From: Mycobacterium gordonae
GTDB taxonomy: Bacteria; Actinomycetota; Actinomycetes; Mycobacteriales; Mycobacteriaceae
Assembly (NCBI RefSeq): GCF_001417955.2
Contig: NZ_LKTM01000315.1
Location: 1-49,329, forward strand
Direction: 5' to 3'
DNA: 49,329 nt
The notes below the pieces were generated by a model. The model made no database searches. It saw nothing but the letters and a program-made list of their open reading frames with translations, and was not told where the DNA came from. The number at the start of each line of letters is the position of its first letter. Position 1 is the first letter of the stretch. Below, piece after piece: positions 25,701 through 34,296 of this stretch. Both the position numbers and the translations under genes were made by a program.

Positions 25701-28700
25701 CGCTTCGGCTGCCGCGCAACGCCGCGGGCGAATATCCGGCACTCTCCAGACCCTCCCAGGCAATCTCCAGCATCAACCGCTGCTGCGGATCTATCCAGAC
25801 TGTCTCGCGCGGGGAGATGCCGAAGAATTCCGGATCGAATCCGTCGACCGAGTCGAGGAATCCGCCATAGCGGGTGTAGATCTTGCCCGGTGTGTCTGGA
25901 TCCGGGTCGTAGTACTCGTCGATGTCGAAGCGATCATCCGGGATCTCGCGGATCGCATCCACACCGTTTGACAGCACTTCCCAGAACGCGTCGGGATCAG
26001 GCGCACCCGGAAAGCGGCAGGCTACCCCGACGATCGCAATCGGCTCGTCGGTGCGCACGATTGGTGCCGGGACAGGCTCGGCTGCGACGGATGCCGGCGT
26101 ACCGAGACCGAGGACGTCTCGAAGCAGGTACTCGGCGGCGTCATTCAGCCGCGGATAATCCATCGCGAGGGTCACCGGCAGTTCTCTGCCCAACCCCTGC
26201 TCGAATCGGCGATGCAGGTTGACGGCCATCAGCGAGTCAATGCCGAGATCGAAAAACCCGACGTCATCCCGAATTTGAGTGCGGTCGATCTTTGTCACCT
26301 CGGCGACGGCGTCGCGCATGTAGTCCAGCACCAGCGCCCGGCGCTGCTGGACGGGAGCCGCTTTGATCTGGTCGATCAACGGGGTCGTCGCGACGGAGAT
26401 CCGCCCCACCGGGTTCTCCGGCACCTCAGGCGCAATGCGCGCGTGGAAGTTCCGCTTGCGCAGCATCAGCTGATACGGCAGGAACCGGGGCCAATCGATC
26501 TTGGCCAGGATTCCGTACGGTGCGGGTGAGGCGATGAGTTTCGCCATGCCTTCCAACGTCGGGGCTGGTGAAAGCGGCGCCACTCCGAGCGCCGCCCAGG
26601 TGTCTCGGGTCCTGTTGTCGGCCATACCCGCCGGCCAGAGGCCGAGAGCGACGGTGGTGCCGGGGATTCCGTGCTGACGCTGCCACCAGGCCAACCCGTC
26701 GAGGAACGCATTCGCGCAGGCGTAGTAGATCCAGCCCCTGCTGGGCCACAGCGCACTGATGGACGAGGTGCTGAGGAAGAAATCCAGCTGCAGGTCGAGG
26801 GCAGCTTGGCTCAAATACCAACTACCCCAGACTTTTCCCGTGAACACCTGGTGCAGCATGGCGTCGTCCAAAGTATCTACCGGACCCATGTTGAACTCGC
26901 CGGCCGCGTGCACGATACCGGCCAGTGGCGGCAATTCGGTGCGCACGGTGGACAGCAGCGCAGTGACGTCATCCCGTTTGGAAACGTCCGCTGCCAGGGT
27001 TCGGATCTGGCAACCGAACCCTTCCCGTATCGCGTCGATGCGTTGCTGCGCGGCCTCGCTTGGGTTGCGTCGGCCGGTCAACACCAGGTATCCGGCACCC
27101 CGCGCGGCAAGGTATTCGGCAATGTCGAGTCCGATCGCACCAAGTCCGCCTGTCACGAGATACGTTGCGTCAGTGCGGAGCCCGAGTTCGACAGTCGTCG
27201 GCTCCTCGGTGCGGCGGGAGACGCGAGCGACGTATGTGGCGTGATCACGCAGTGCGATCTGGTCTTCGGTGGCCGCGCCGTGCAAGATGTGCGCAATCAA
27301 CCCGGGCCACTCGTTGCCGACACCGGCAGGCAGATCCGCCAGTCCACCCCAGATTTTCGCTACTTCAGTCGCCGCGGTGCGACCCAGCCCCCAGAGGCAC
27401 GACTGAGTCGGTGACACGGTGTCGGAGGCCGTAACGTGTTGTGCACCAACGGTGATCATCCAGATTCGTAGGTCCAGCTGAGAAGCGATGGCGGCGCGGA
27501 TGAACCGTTGTGTGCCGCTGAGGATTCGGTGCTGCAGCCGATCCAGCGACCGTGTCGACGCGGCACCGCCCGGGTCGAGGCCTGCGAGGTGGAGGATGCG
27601 CAACGTGGGTTGCTCGGCCGCAGCAGCACGGAGTTCCGCTTGCAGGAGCTCTTCCTCGGAGTCTGATTGGGGCAACGCGAGGATCCGGTGCCGGTGGCCG
27701 TGCGCTGCGAGTACGTCGAGAAGTGGCCCGACAGTGTCGGCGTCATCGGTGAGCAGGAGCCAGGTAATCCCGCCGGAGTCCCGACTGGGCGTGGGGGCCG
27801 GGCCCGCAACTGAGGAAGCTAACTTCTCCCAACAGATCTCGTAGCGGGCGTCCGCGAGGGACTGCACGCTGCGCTCGCGATTGTGTTGAGCCGCAAGTCG
27901 TTGCAGCATGCCTACCGTCTTGCTGGTGTCGTCGGCGTCCTGGGAATCGCCGACCAGCGCGGCCAAATCTTCGAGCCGCTCCTCCTCGAGTAGCCGGACC
28001 GTCTCGGTGCGTACCGCATCGGTCGGACGGGCTTTGCGTCCTTCGAACCAATACGTCTGACGTTCGAAGGGATAGGTGGGTAGGTCGACCTTGCGGCCCC
28101 TGCCGTGCTGGAACGCGGCGAAGTCGGGGTGGTGGCCGGCGATGTAGATGTCTGCGAGTGCATCGGTGATCTGGTTGTGGTCGTTCGCATTTCGGCGCAT
28201 GGATGCGATCGCCCGGGGTGCGTTTGCCGGGTCGGGCCAGGCCCGCAGGGCTGCGGCGGAGAGCACCGGTTGGGGGCCCACCTCCAGTAACAGCCGGCAT
28301 CCGAGGTCGGCGAGCGTTCGCACACTCTTGGCGAATTCGACTGGCTGTCGCGCGTGGCGGCGCCAGTACGAACCGTCCAGCGCCGTGTTTCTGGCTACTG
28401 CCGCGCCGGTGCGGTTACACACCAATGTCTTCTGCGGCGAACCGAATTCGAAGCGGGCGAGGTATTGCTCGAACTCGTCCAGCACGGGATCGAGCAACGC
28501 GGAATGAAAGGCATGGCTGGTGTCGAGCCAGTCGCACCTGACTTCCTCGTCCAGCAGGCCGGCTATTGCGCGCTCCAGAACTTCCGCGGGACCGGAAAGC
28601 ACGGTATTGGCACCGTTGTAGGCTGCCACTGAAAGGCGCGGGTAGTGGTCGATCAAGCTCTCGACGCGGTCCGCGGCGGCGAACACCGCGACCATCCGGC

Positions 28701-30708
28701 CACCCGGTGGCAGACTGCCGAACAACCGGCCGCGTTCCGCCATCAACTGTGCCCCGTCCTCGAGAGTGAACACACCGGCGACGCAGGCCGCCGTGTATTG
28801 ACCCACGCTGTGGCCCACCACCACATCGGGTTCGAGGCCCCATGACTGCCAGAGCCGAGCCAGGCCCATCTCCACGGCGAACAGGGCCGGCTGGGCGTGG
28901 GAGGTGTGTCGCAGCGTGTCTTCGGTATCCGGGCCGAAAATTACTTCCAGCAGCGGTCTTTCGAGGATGTCGGCGGCAGCGTCGGCGCACCGGGTCAATG
29001 TCTCGGCGAACACGGGCTCGAGGTCGAACAGGTTCCGCGCCATACCGACGTACTGGCTCCCTTGGCCCGGGAACAACCAGGCGGTCTTCGGCGGGTCGGA
29101 GCATCCGCCGCGAACCAGTCCCGATGCCGGACGATCGTCGGCGAGCGCATCGAGTAGCTCGGCGGCGGAGGCGGTGGAATTCACCACCAACGCGGCGCGC
29201 TGGCCGAAGTGGGAGCGGCCCGCACCCGCGGTCAGGCACACGTCGGCCAGGGCGGCGTCTGGGTGTTCGGCCAACCACTCGCGGTATCGGTGTGCCAGCG
29301 CTACCAACGCAGTCGGCGTACGCGCCGAGAGCGGCAGAACGCGGAGGCGTTCGTCGTGCGGCCGCGTGGGCGGGTCGGCTTCCCGATCCACCGCTGATGG
29401 GGCTTCCGCGACGACGACGTGGGCGTTGGTGCCGGTGAAGCCGAACGAACTGATCCCCGCGATCCGGGGGCGGCCGTTAGGGGCCCACGGGGTGGTTTCC
29501 GCCACGACCCGCACCGGAATGCGGTCCCAGGGAATATGCGGTGATGGATTTTGGAAGTTCAGGTGTTTCGGCAGTTGCTGGTGCTCGAGCGACAGGATGA
29601 CCTTGATCAGGCCGGCGATCCCGGCGCTGGCTTCCAGATGCCCGATGTTCGTTTTCACCGAACCGACCAACAGCGGCCTGCCGGCGTCGCGTCCGGTGGC
29701 GAATGCCGCACCGGCAGCTTGCATTTCGATCGGGTCGCCCAGCGATGTCCCGGTCCCGTGCGCCTCCAGGTAGTCGATGTCGCAGGCCGCCACACCGGCG
29801 TTTTGCAGCGCATCCGCGATCACCCGCTGCTGGGCGATGCCATTGGGCACCGTCAGGCCACCCGATGCGCCGTCCTGGTTGACCGCGCTGCCCCGGATCA
29901 CCGCCCGGATCCGGTCACCGTCGCGGATGGCGTCGTCGAGTCGCTTCACCACGATGACGCCGCAGCCTTCACCCCGGACGTAGCCGTCGGCGGCCGCGTC
30001 GAAGGTCTTGCACCGTCCGTCGGGCGCCAGCATGTGCGCCCGGGAGAAATTGATCATGGTCGTCGGGCTCATCAGCAGCCCTACGCCACCGGTCAGTGCG
30101 AGATCGCACTCCCGCAGCCGCAACGCCTGGCACGCCTGGTGCACCGCCACCAATGACGAACTGCACGCGGTGTCGACCGAGACGGCGGGTCCCACCAACC
30201 CGAGTCGATAACTGATGCGCCCCGCCGCGGCGGCGGATGCATTGCCGATCGCAAGATAGGCGTCGATGTCCTCCACGGTCATCGCGTTGGTCAACAGCGT
30301 CAGGTAGTCGGTCGTGGAGATGCCGATGAAGACGCCGGTTTTGGTGCTCGCCAACGACGACGGGGCGGTATTGGAATGCTCGACCGCTTGCCACGCCGTC
30401 TCCAGCAACAGGCGGTGCTGCGGATCCATGAACACGGCCTCGCGCGTCGACACTCCGAAGAACGGTGCGTCAAAACTTCCGACATCCTCGATGAGCCCGG
30501 CCCTGCGGGTCACCATCTTCCCGGGAGTGTCCGGATCTGGGTCGTAGTAGTCGTCCATATTCCATCGTTCACCGGGAATCTCCGAAATGGCATCGCGTCC
30601 CTGCCGCAATACCTCCCAGAAGCCCTCGGCATCGGCTGCGCCGGGAAAACGCGCCGCGTAGCCGACGATCGCGAACCCGGCTCCCCCCTGATCCACGTCC
30701 GTTGTCAC
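19759..30708 (-). CDS. Bimodular type I polyketide synthase (KS-AT-KR-ACP / KS-AT-DH-ER-KR-ACP)
   Basis: A 3649-residue modular PKS starting at GTG 30708 behind a good ribosome site (AGAGAGGA). Module 1: KS 10-440 (DTACSSS, Cys about 182), AT 545-830 (GHSVGQY about 634; HAFHS), KR 1160-1360 (Tyr about 1328), ACP (GIDSL, about 1490). Module 2: KS 1550-1970 (Cys about 1725), AT (GHSVGQY about 2181; HAFHS), DH (HVIYGNVVVP about 2480, Asp about 2657), ER (AASGGVG about 3115), KR (TGGLGALG about 3304; LDD motif), ACP (GMDSL about 3604). Both ATs carry the HAFH signature of malonyl-CoA selection. Module 1 should leave a beta-hydroxyl; module 2 should reduce fully. KS1 keeps its Cys, so it is not a KSQ loading domain, and no TE is present. 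It needs an acyl primer supplied in trans and probably passes its chain to the NRPS. Confidence 0.95.
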   Translation of the reverse strand: MTTDVDQGGAGFAIVGYAARFPGAADAEGFWEVLRQGRDAISEIPGERWNMDDYYDPDPDTPGKMVTRRAGLIEDVGSFDAPFFGVSTREAVFMDPQHRLLLETAWQAVEHSNTAPSSLASTKTGVFIGISTTDYLTLLTNAMTVEDIDAYLAIGNASAAAAGRISYRLGLVGPAVSVDTACSSSLVAVHQACQALRLRECDLALTGGVGLLMSPTTMINFSRAHMLAPDGRCKTFDAAADGYVRGEGCGVIVVKRLDDAIRDGDRIRAVIRGSAVNQDGASGGLTVPNGIAQQRVIADALQNAGVAACDIDYLEAHGTGTSLGDPIEMQAAGAAFATGRDAGRPLLVGSVKTNIGHLEASAGIAGLIKVILSLEHQQLPKHLNFQNPSPHIPWDRIPVRVVAETTPWAPNGRPRIAGISSFGFTGTNAHVVVAEAPSAVDREADPPTRPHDERLRVLPLSARTPTALVALAHRYREWLAEHPDAALADVCLTAGAGRSHFGQRAALVVNSTASAAELLDALADDRPASGLVRGGCSDPPKTAWLFPGQGSQYVGMARNLFDLEPVFAETLTRCADAAADILERPLLEVIFGPDTEDTLRHTSHAQPALFAVEMGLARLWQSWGLEPDVVVGHSVGQYTAACVAGVFTLEDGAQLMAERGRLFGSLPPGGRMVAVFAAADRVESLIDHYPRLSVAAYNGANTVLSGPAEVLERAIAGLLDEEVRCDWLDTSHAFHSALLDPVLDEFEQYLARFEFGSPQKTLVCNRTGAAVARNTALDGSYWRRHARQPVEFAKSVRTLADLGCRLLLEVGPQPVLSAAALRAWPDPANAPRAIASMRRNANDHNQITDALADIYIAGHHPDFAAFQHGRGRKVDLPTYPFERQTYWFEGRKARPTDAVRTETVRLLEEERLEDLAALVGDSQDADDTSKTVGMLQRLAAQHNRERSVQSLADARYEICWEKLASSVAGPAPTPSRDSGGITWLLLTDDADTVGPLLDVLAAHGHRHRILALPQSDSEEELLQAELRAAAAEQPTLRILHLAGLDPGGAASTRSLDRLQHRILSGTQRFIRAAIASQLDLRIWMITVGAQHVTASDTVSPTQSCLWGLGRTAATEVAKIWGGLADLPAGVGNEWPGLIAHILHGAATEDQIALRDHATYVARVSRRTEEPTTVELGLRTDATYLVTGGLGAIGLDIAEYLAARGAGYLVLTGRRNPSEAAQQRIDAIREGFGCQIRTLAADVSKRDDVTALLSTVRTELPPLAGIVHAAGEFNMGPVDTLDDAMLHQVFTGKVWGSWYLSQAALDLQLDFFLSTSSISALWPSRGWIYYACANAFLDGLAWWQRQHGIPGTTVALGLWPAGMADNRTRDTWAALGVAPLSPAPTLEGMAKLIASPAPYGILAKIDWPRFLPYQLMLRKRNFHARIAPEVPENPVGRISVATTPLIDQIKAAPVQQRRALVLDYMRDAVAEVTKIDRTQIRDDVGFFDLGIDSLMAVNLHRRFEQGLGRELPVTLAMDYPRLNDAAEYLLRDVLGLGTPASVAAEPVPAPIVRTDEPIAIVGVACRFPGAPDPDAFWEVLSNGVDAIREIPDDRFDIDEYYDPDPDTPGKIYTRYGGFLDSVDGFDPEFFGISPRETVWIDPQQRLMLEIAWEGLESAGYSPAALRGSRSGVFVGVCSNEYSHVLAASTFESIEAQFGTGNSISVIAGRVAFALGLEGPAMAVDTACSSSLVAIHQACHALHAGDCDLALAGGVNVLLSPASLIATSRAKMLSPDGRCKTFDAAADGYVRSEGCGVLVLKRLSDAERDGDRIRAVIRGSAVNQDGASSGLTVPNGGAQQRLIATTLARAGLAGRDVDYLEAHGTGTSLGDPIEVQAAAAVYGAGREANDPLLIGSVKTNVGHLESAAGVAGVIKVVLSLQHEMLPQNLHFRTPSPHIPWNSLPVRVLGKAVPWQGLTKNGARPRRAGVSSFGFSGTNAHVLIEEAPPPAELAAAKPATSDETVSVLALSARSAPALAGLAQRYGTWLHAHPQVDIADVCFTAGVGRSHFEHRAALVVDSVQQAHDLLTGLAENRLGPGAVRGECGDPPKTAWFFTGQGSQYPGMARELFDSEPVFADTVTRCAQAVEGITARPLLEVLFNTDDDAENALRHTSFAQPALFAIEMGLARLWQSWGIEPDVVLGHSVGQYAAACVAGVFSLEDGARLIAQRGRVFGNLPDGGRMVAMFADPKQVEDIADKFPRVSVAAYNGSNTVLSGPGEDLEQIVATRSNDGIRCNWLETSHAFHSELMEPALAEFETCSAQMEFGVPTLPLICNRTGAVLTADNPLDAQYWRKHSRQPVRFAESVRTASELGCSVLMELGPQPILTGAAMQIWPESSVAPRAIVSLRKGTDARRQITEALAAAYAAGCRPDFAALHHQRRSRVELPTYPFQRRRFWPKTSGIRADGAASSGILGSGKDLASGDVVYTSLLSLKSQPWLSDHVIYGNVVVPGATYAAMALAAAGTPAQVREVFFYEPVILGEKTSREVQLTLHPVDEGGWTFRVDSRPYGDRDAEWSLNADGKVAAGLHDDAAEAQKQETAPTAEREESIDALCERLARTRPQQLFEALADMELALGPTWSTSLKSLWVGEGESVGDIAVGAELAEQLASEPVHPVLLDLCTGVSSPASPMIRAAAELGQTGTDLFLPLQYGLVELQERMPRRFYCRARWQPGDPDAETQAFDLDFVDRDGRRLGGIRDFKVKRAPRAALLRGLGGDATRNLYSVSWREVAASAGAGGGAGGTFPTWLIAGFDRLAADVPGCLRSSRTTDVESWTQFLAQAQERGVPVSGIVWGATARPGAEESSSEFNARLESEIDQLLNIVHALLTPEAARLPGGLWIVTQRAVATESGEPVDPVQAALWGLGRSIVAEQPQLRCRLVDHDGSDDAVRALAGLLGTQPDESEIALRQGKLLVPRLLPWARGAHLAVPRATDYALEPTQRGAIDNLRLAETEVAAPLAGHVQVRVEAAGLNFRDVLNVLGLYPGYAGPVGGDICGVVTAVGPGVTEFEVGQRVFGATAGSMASRANVPVRFLAAVPDGTDATAAASTPTAMLTAFLAFDWAKLGPGDRVLIHAASGGVGLAAIQVARQRGATIFATASEHKRATLRKIGVEHVYDSRSTDFADQILADTDGAGVDVVLNSLTNEGFIEATLRATAQGARFVEIAKRDIWTAEQMAAARPDLDYEIVALDMLMMTDPQRIRGLMSVLADGLASGELAPPALEIYPLADAKTAFRRMQQARHIGKIVLQMPKPLQGRGDRSYLITGGLGALGMHTAAHLAQLGAGDIVLTSRRTPDADAQREIDTITERYRCRIHTFAADVGDESQLASLLERIRAELPPLAGVAHLAGVLDDALLPQQSLERFRSTMRPKALGAWLLHRLTRNDDLDFFVMYSSGASVLGAAGQANYATANALLDGLVAYRRAQGLPASSINFGPWAHGGMASSDAARANLGARGLIPLAPDAALNAVSEIVAHGIAQVVVVKANWQRVAKLLSAHRPPVLEYVLPSEVSATPVDSALLRQLQEVPTPQLAGFLTEHLQTELQHFLGLAQPPAASSRFLELGMDSLMAVELRNRLLGQFGGAFTITATAVFDYPTITSFAEHLAEQIATT

Positions 30709-31177
30709 GAGGGTGTCCTCTCTGTCGAGGTCAGCGTCTGTTGACGTCAGCGAAAATTCGCCGGGTGCCGCGATGCGGTTGACACCGCGAAACGACCGAG
30801 CGGTGTCGGCTGGTGCGGCAAAAGAGCGCGCGAAGGGGTTCGTGCCAGCAACGGTTCGCTGTGCAACGCCGCCATCCTGACGCTCCCGCGTGAATCAGCC
30901 ATCAAACCCCCGGTAAAGCGGTATCGAGTCCGCGCTGCGGGCTCTTCGGGGGACGACGGCATTAGCTCGTGCTGGCAATGTACACGCGTCGGCACTGGGC
31001 GGTCACGGAGTTGATGCAAACAGCTGGCGGCTGGCAGTACTTCGTTGGATCTTCCTCCTCAGTGCGCTTGTCCTCATCCCTCCGGGCCGGTTGACACCAC
31101 CCGTTGAAATGGGGCCCCCGGCCGTCACCTCGGATAGCGATTCTGGATTGATAGCCAGGCTGAGTAGTCTGAGTGCC
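30709..31177. other. Non-coding region between the divergent PKS and malic enzyme genes
   Basis: A 469-base gap holding the PKS leader on the minus strand (Shine-Dalgarno AGAGAGGA just before the GTG) and the malic enzyme promoter on the plus strand. A short palindrome TGACGTCA (about 30742-30749), flanked by two GTCAGCG copies, lies some 35 bases upstream of the PKS start and could be a regulator site. Short open frames inside have no coding look. The frame of the malic enzyme stays open back to 31091, but I do not regard that part as translated. Confidence 0.4.
31165..31170 (+). promoter_or_regulatory. Candidate -10 box of a leaderless malic enzyme promoter
   Basis: TAGTCT fits the mycobacterial -10 pattern TANNNT and ends 7 bases before GTG 31178. 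That spacing is what is seen when transcription starts on the initiation codon itself. No Shine-Dalgarno is visible upstream of the GTG, which fits a leaderless mRNA. Confidence 0.4.
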
Positions 31178-32355
<1,178 letters not shown>

Positions 32356-32359
<4 letters not shown>

Positions 32360-33207
32360 GCATCAGCAGGCTGGCCGCGCTGCTGCTCGGCCTGGTGCTG
32401 ATCGTTGCCGGTTGCTCGGGTCACGGGGAACGGCACCCGGATCTGGTCGTCGGATCCACGTCGGACGGCGACTCGAAATTGCTTGCTGCGCTGTATGTTT
32501 CGGCGCTGCGATCGTACGGTTTTCCGTCGCACGTCGAGACGGCCTCGGACCCGATGGCCAAGTTGGATGCCGGGGCGTTCACCGTCGTCCCGGGCTATAC
32601 GGGTCGCGTGCTGCGTCAGTTGCAGCCGGGTGCCTCGGAGTTGTCCGACAAGCAGGTCTATCAGGCCATGAACGCGGCCCTGCCCGAAGGCGTGGCCGCC
32701 GGGGATTACGCCACGGCGGCCGAGGACAAACCGACGCTGATCGTCACGCCGGCGACCGCCGCGGCGTGGGGCGGCAACGATCTGAGTCAGTTACCGGGGC
32801 ACTGTGCGGGGTTGGTGGTTGGTGTGGTGACCGGGCATCCGGTCCCGTCGTCGGTGGGTTCGTGCCGGTTGCCCGAGCCACGCGAATTCCCGGACGACAC
32901 AACGCTGTTCGCGGCGTTACGGTCCGGCGAGCTGACCGTCGCCTGGGCCGGTAGCGCCGATCCCGGCATTCCGCCGGACCTGATCGCGTTGGCCGACGGC
33001 AGCAAGAACTCGCTGATCCAGGCCGAGAACGTGGTGCCGCTGTATCGGCGCAACGCGCTGTCCACCCGACAGTTGTTGGCGGTCAACGAGATTGCCGGCG
33101 TCTTGGACACCGCTGCGCTGGCCGACATGCGCCGCCGGGTGGCCGCGGGCGCCGACCCGCAGGTGGTGGCCGACGGGTGGCTGGGGGAGCACCCACTGGG
33201 GCGCTGA
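32356..33207 (+). CDS. lpqZ: Lipoprotein LpqZ, glycine betaine/proline-type solute-binding protein
   Basis: A 283-residue lipoprotein. The signal peptide SRLAALLLGLVLIVAGC ends in the lipobox VAGC, with the lipidated Cys at about residue 20. The mature part reads as an OpuAC-type substrate-binding protein (DLVVGSTSDGDSKLLAALY at the start, AWAGSADPGIPPDLIALADG later). It matches Rv1244 lpqZ in length and synteny. No permease or ATPase of an uptake system lies beside it, so its transport partner, if any, is elsewhere. The GTG overlaps the malic enzyme stop by 4 bases, so the two genes form an operon. Confidence 0.9.
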
Positions 33208-33236
33208 GCACGAGCCGCGGCTCTGGAACGGCACTA

Positions 33237-33279
33237 TTGCATTACTGAAACATCAGTACTAGCTTTGTGAAATATCACA
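33237..33279 (+). promoter_or_regulatory. Promoter with two related palindromic operators upstream of the hydrolase operon
   Basis: A -35-like TTGCAT (33237-33242) and a -10-like TAGCTT (33260-33265) are 17 bases apart. Palindrome 1, TACTGA-AACA-TCAGTA (33243-33258), fills the spacer. Palindrome 2, TGTGA-AATA-TCACA (33266-33279), begins right after the -10 box. They share the core TGAAAYATCA and their centres are 22 bases apart, about two helical turns, so a dimeric repressor could sit on one face of the DNA. The GntR regulator two genes downstream is the obvious candidate. Confidence 0.55.
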
Positions 33280-33303
33280 GGTCGCCGACCGGGAGTTGCC
33301 GCC

Positions 33304-34296
33304 ATGACCGGACTGAATGAATCTCGTTATCCCTTCCAGAAGGGACTACTCGATCTCGGCGGCGGGCTCTACACGTTTCAGTCGGGCAGCGACGCCTTCG
33401 GTTTGTCCAACGCAGGCCTGGTCACCAGCAAGGACGAGACCCTGGTCATCGACACGCTCTACGACCTCACGCATGCCCAGGAGATGGTCGACTCGATCAC
33501 CCCGGTCACCGCGTCCGCACCGGTGAGATACGTGTTCAACACGCACAGCGATGGCGACCACATTTTCGGCAACCAGCTGTTTCCCGACGATGCCGAGATC
33601 GTGGCGACCGAGGCGGCAAGCGCGTTGATGACCCAAGATCAGGCAGACCTGACCGCCTCGTTGTTCGACGACAGCCAGCACCCTGACTCACCGCTGCATC
33701 CGTTGGCGGCGATGGGACTGTCCCAGCCGTTTGACTTCCACCCGATAGTGGTCCGACCGGCAGATGCGACATTCTCCGGCGAACGCTCCCTCCGGGTGGG
33801 CGAGCTCGATGTCGAGCTGCACGAATTGGGACCCGCCCACACGGTCGGCGACGCGATCGCGTTCGTCCCCGAGCACGGAGTGCTTTTCGCCGGCGACCTG
33901 TTGACGCACAACATCGTCAAGATCGTCTGGTCGGGTTCGATCGCCAACTGGATCACCGCACTCGACAGGATTCGCGCGTTCGATGCAAAGGTCATCGTCG
34001 CCGGCCACGGGCCGGTGCTCAGCGGCGATGGCATCAACGCTGCCCTGGACCGAAACAGAGAGTTCTGGTCGTACCTGCACGAAGAGGCCTATGCGCTCTT
34101 CGACCGCGGCATACCTGTCGACGAAGCCGCAGCTCATATCGATGTGAACGACTACCCCGACGTCGTCCCCACGCTTCCGACCATCATCGCCGCGATCTAC
34201 CACGAACGGGACGCGGAGGTCCCCTACCAAACCCTGCCCGAAACGTTCGCGTCGATCGCCACGCAGATCACCGAACTCATGCGGAGGTACTCATGA
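33304..34296 (+). CDS. Metallo-beta-lactamase-fold hydrolase
   Basis: A 330-residue cytoplasmic hydrolase with no signal peptide. The metal-binding region reads NTHSDGDHIFGNQLF, so the usual HxHxDH has Asp where the second His is expected (HSDGDH). Further ligands are visible as His in GPAHTVGDA, Asp in LFAGDLL and His in VAGHGPV. The C-terminal 90 residues are helical and include YPDVVPTLPTIIAAIYHE. GGGAG lies about 9 bases before the ATG. The stop overlaps the next gene by 4 bases (ATGA). The substrate is unknown; the CMD-like partner and a GntR regulator suggest breakdown or detoxification of a small organic compound. Confidence 0.88.
   Translation: MTGLNESRYPFQKGLLDLGGGLYTFQSGSDAFGLSNAGLVTSKDETLVIDTLYDLTHAQEMVDSITPVTASAPVRYVFNTHSDGDHIFGNQLFPDDAEIVATEAASALMTQDQADLTASLFDDSQHPDSPLHPLAAMGLSQPFDFHPIVVRPADATFSGERSLRVGELDVELHELGPAHTVGDAIAFVPEHGVLFAGDLLTHNIVKIVWSGSIANWITALDRIRAFDAKVIVAGHGPVLSGDGINAALDRNREFWSYLHEEAYALFDRGIPVDEAAAHIDVNDYPDVVPTLPTIIAAIYHERDAEVPYQTLPETFASIATQITELMRRYS

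Noticed and set aside
33266..33279. TGTGAAATATCACA as a CRP (Rv3676) site
   Set aside because: The half-sites TGTGA/TCACA match, but the spacer is 4 bases instead of 6, and the neighbouring palindrome shares its core, so a dedicated local regulator is more likely.
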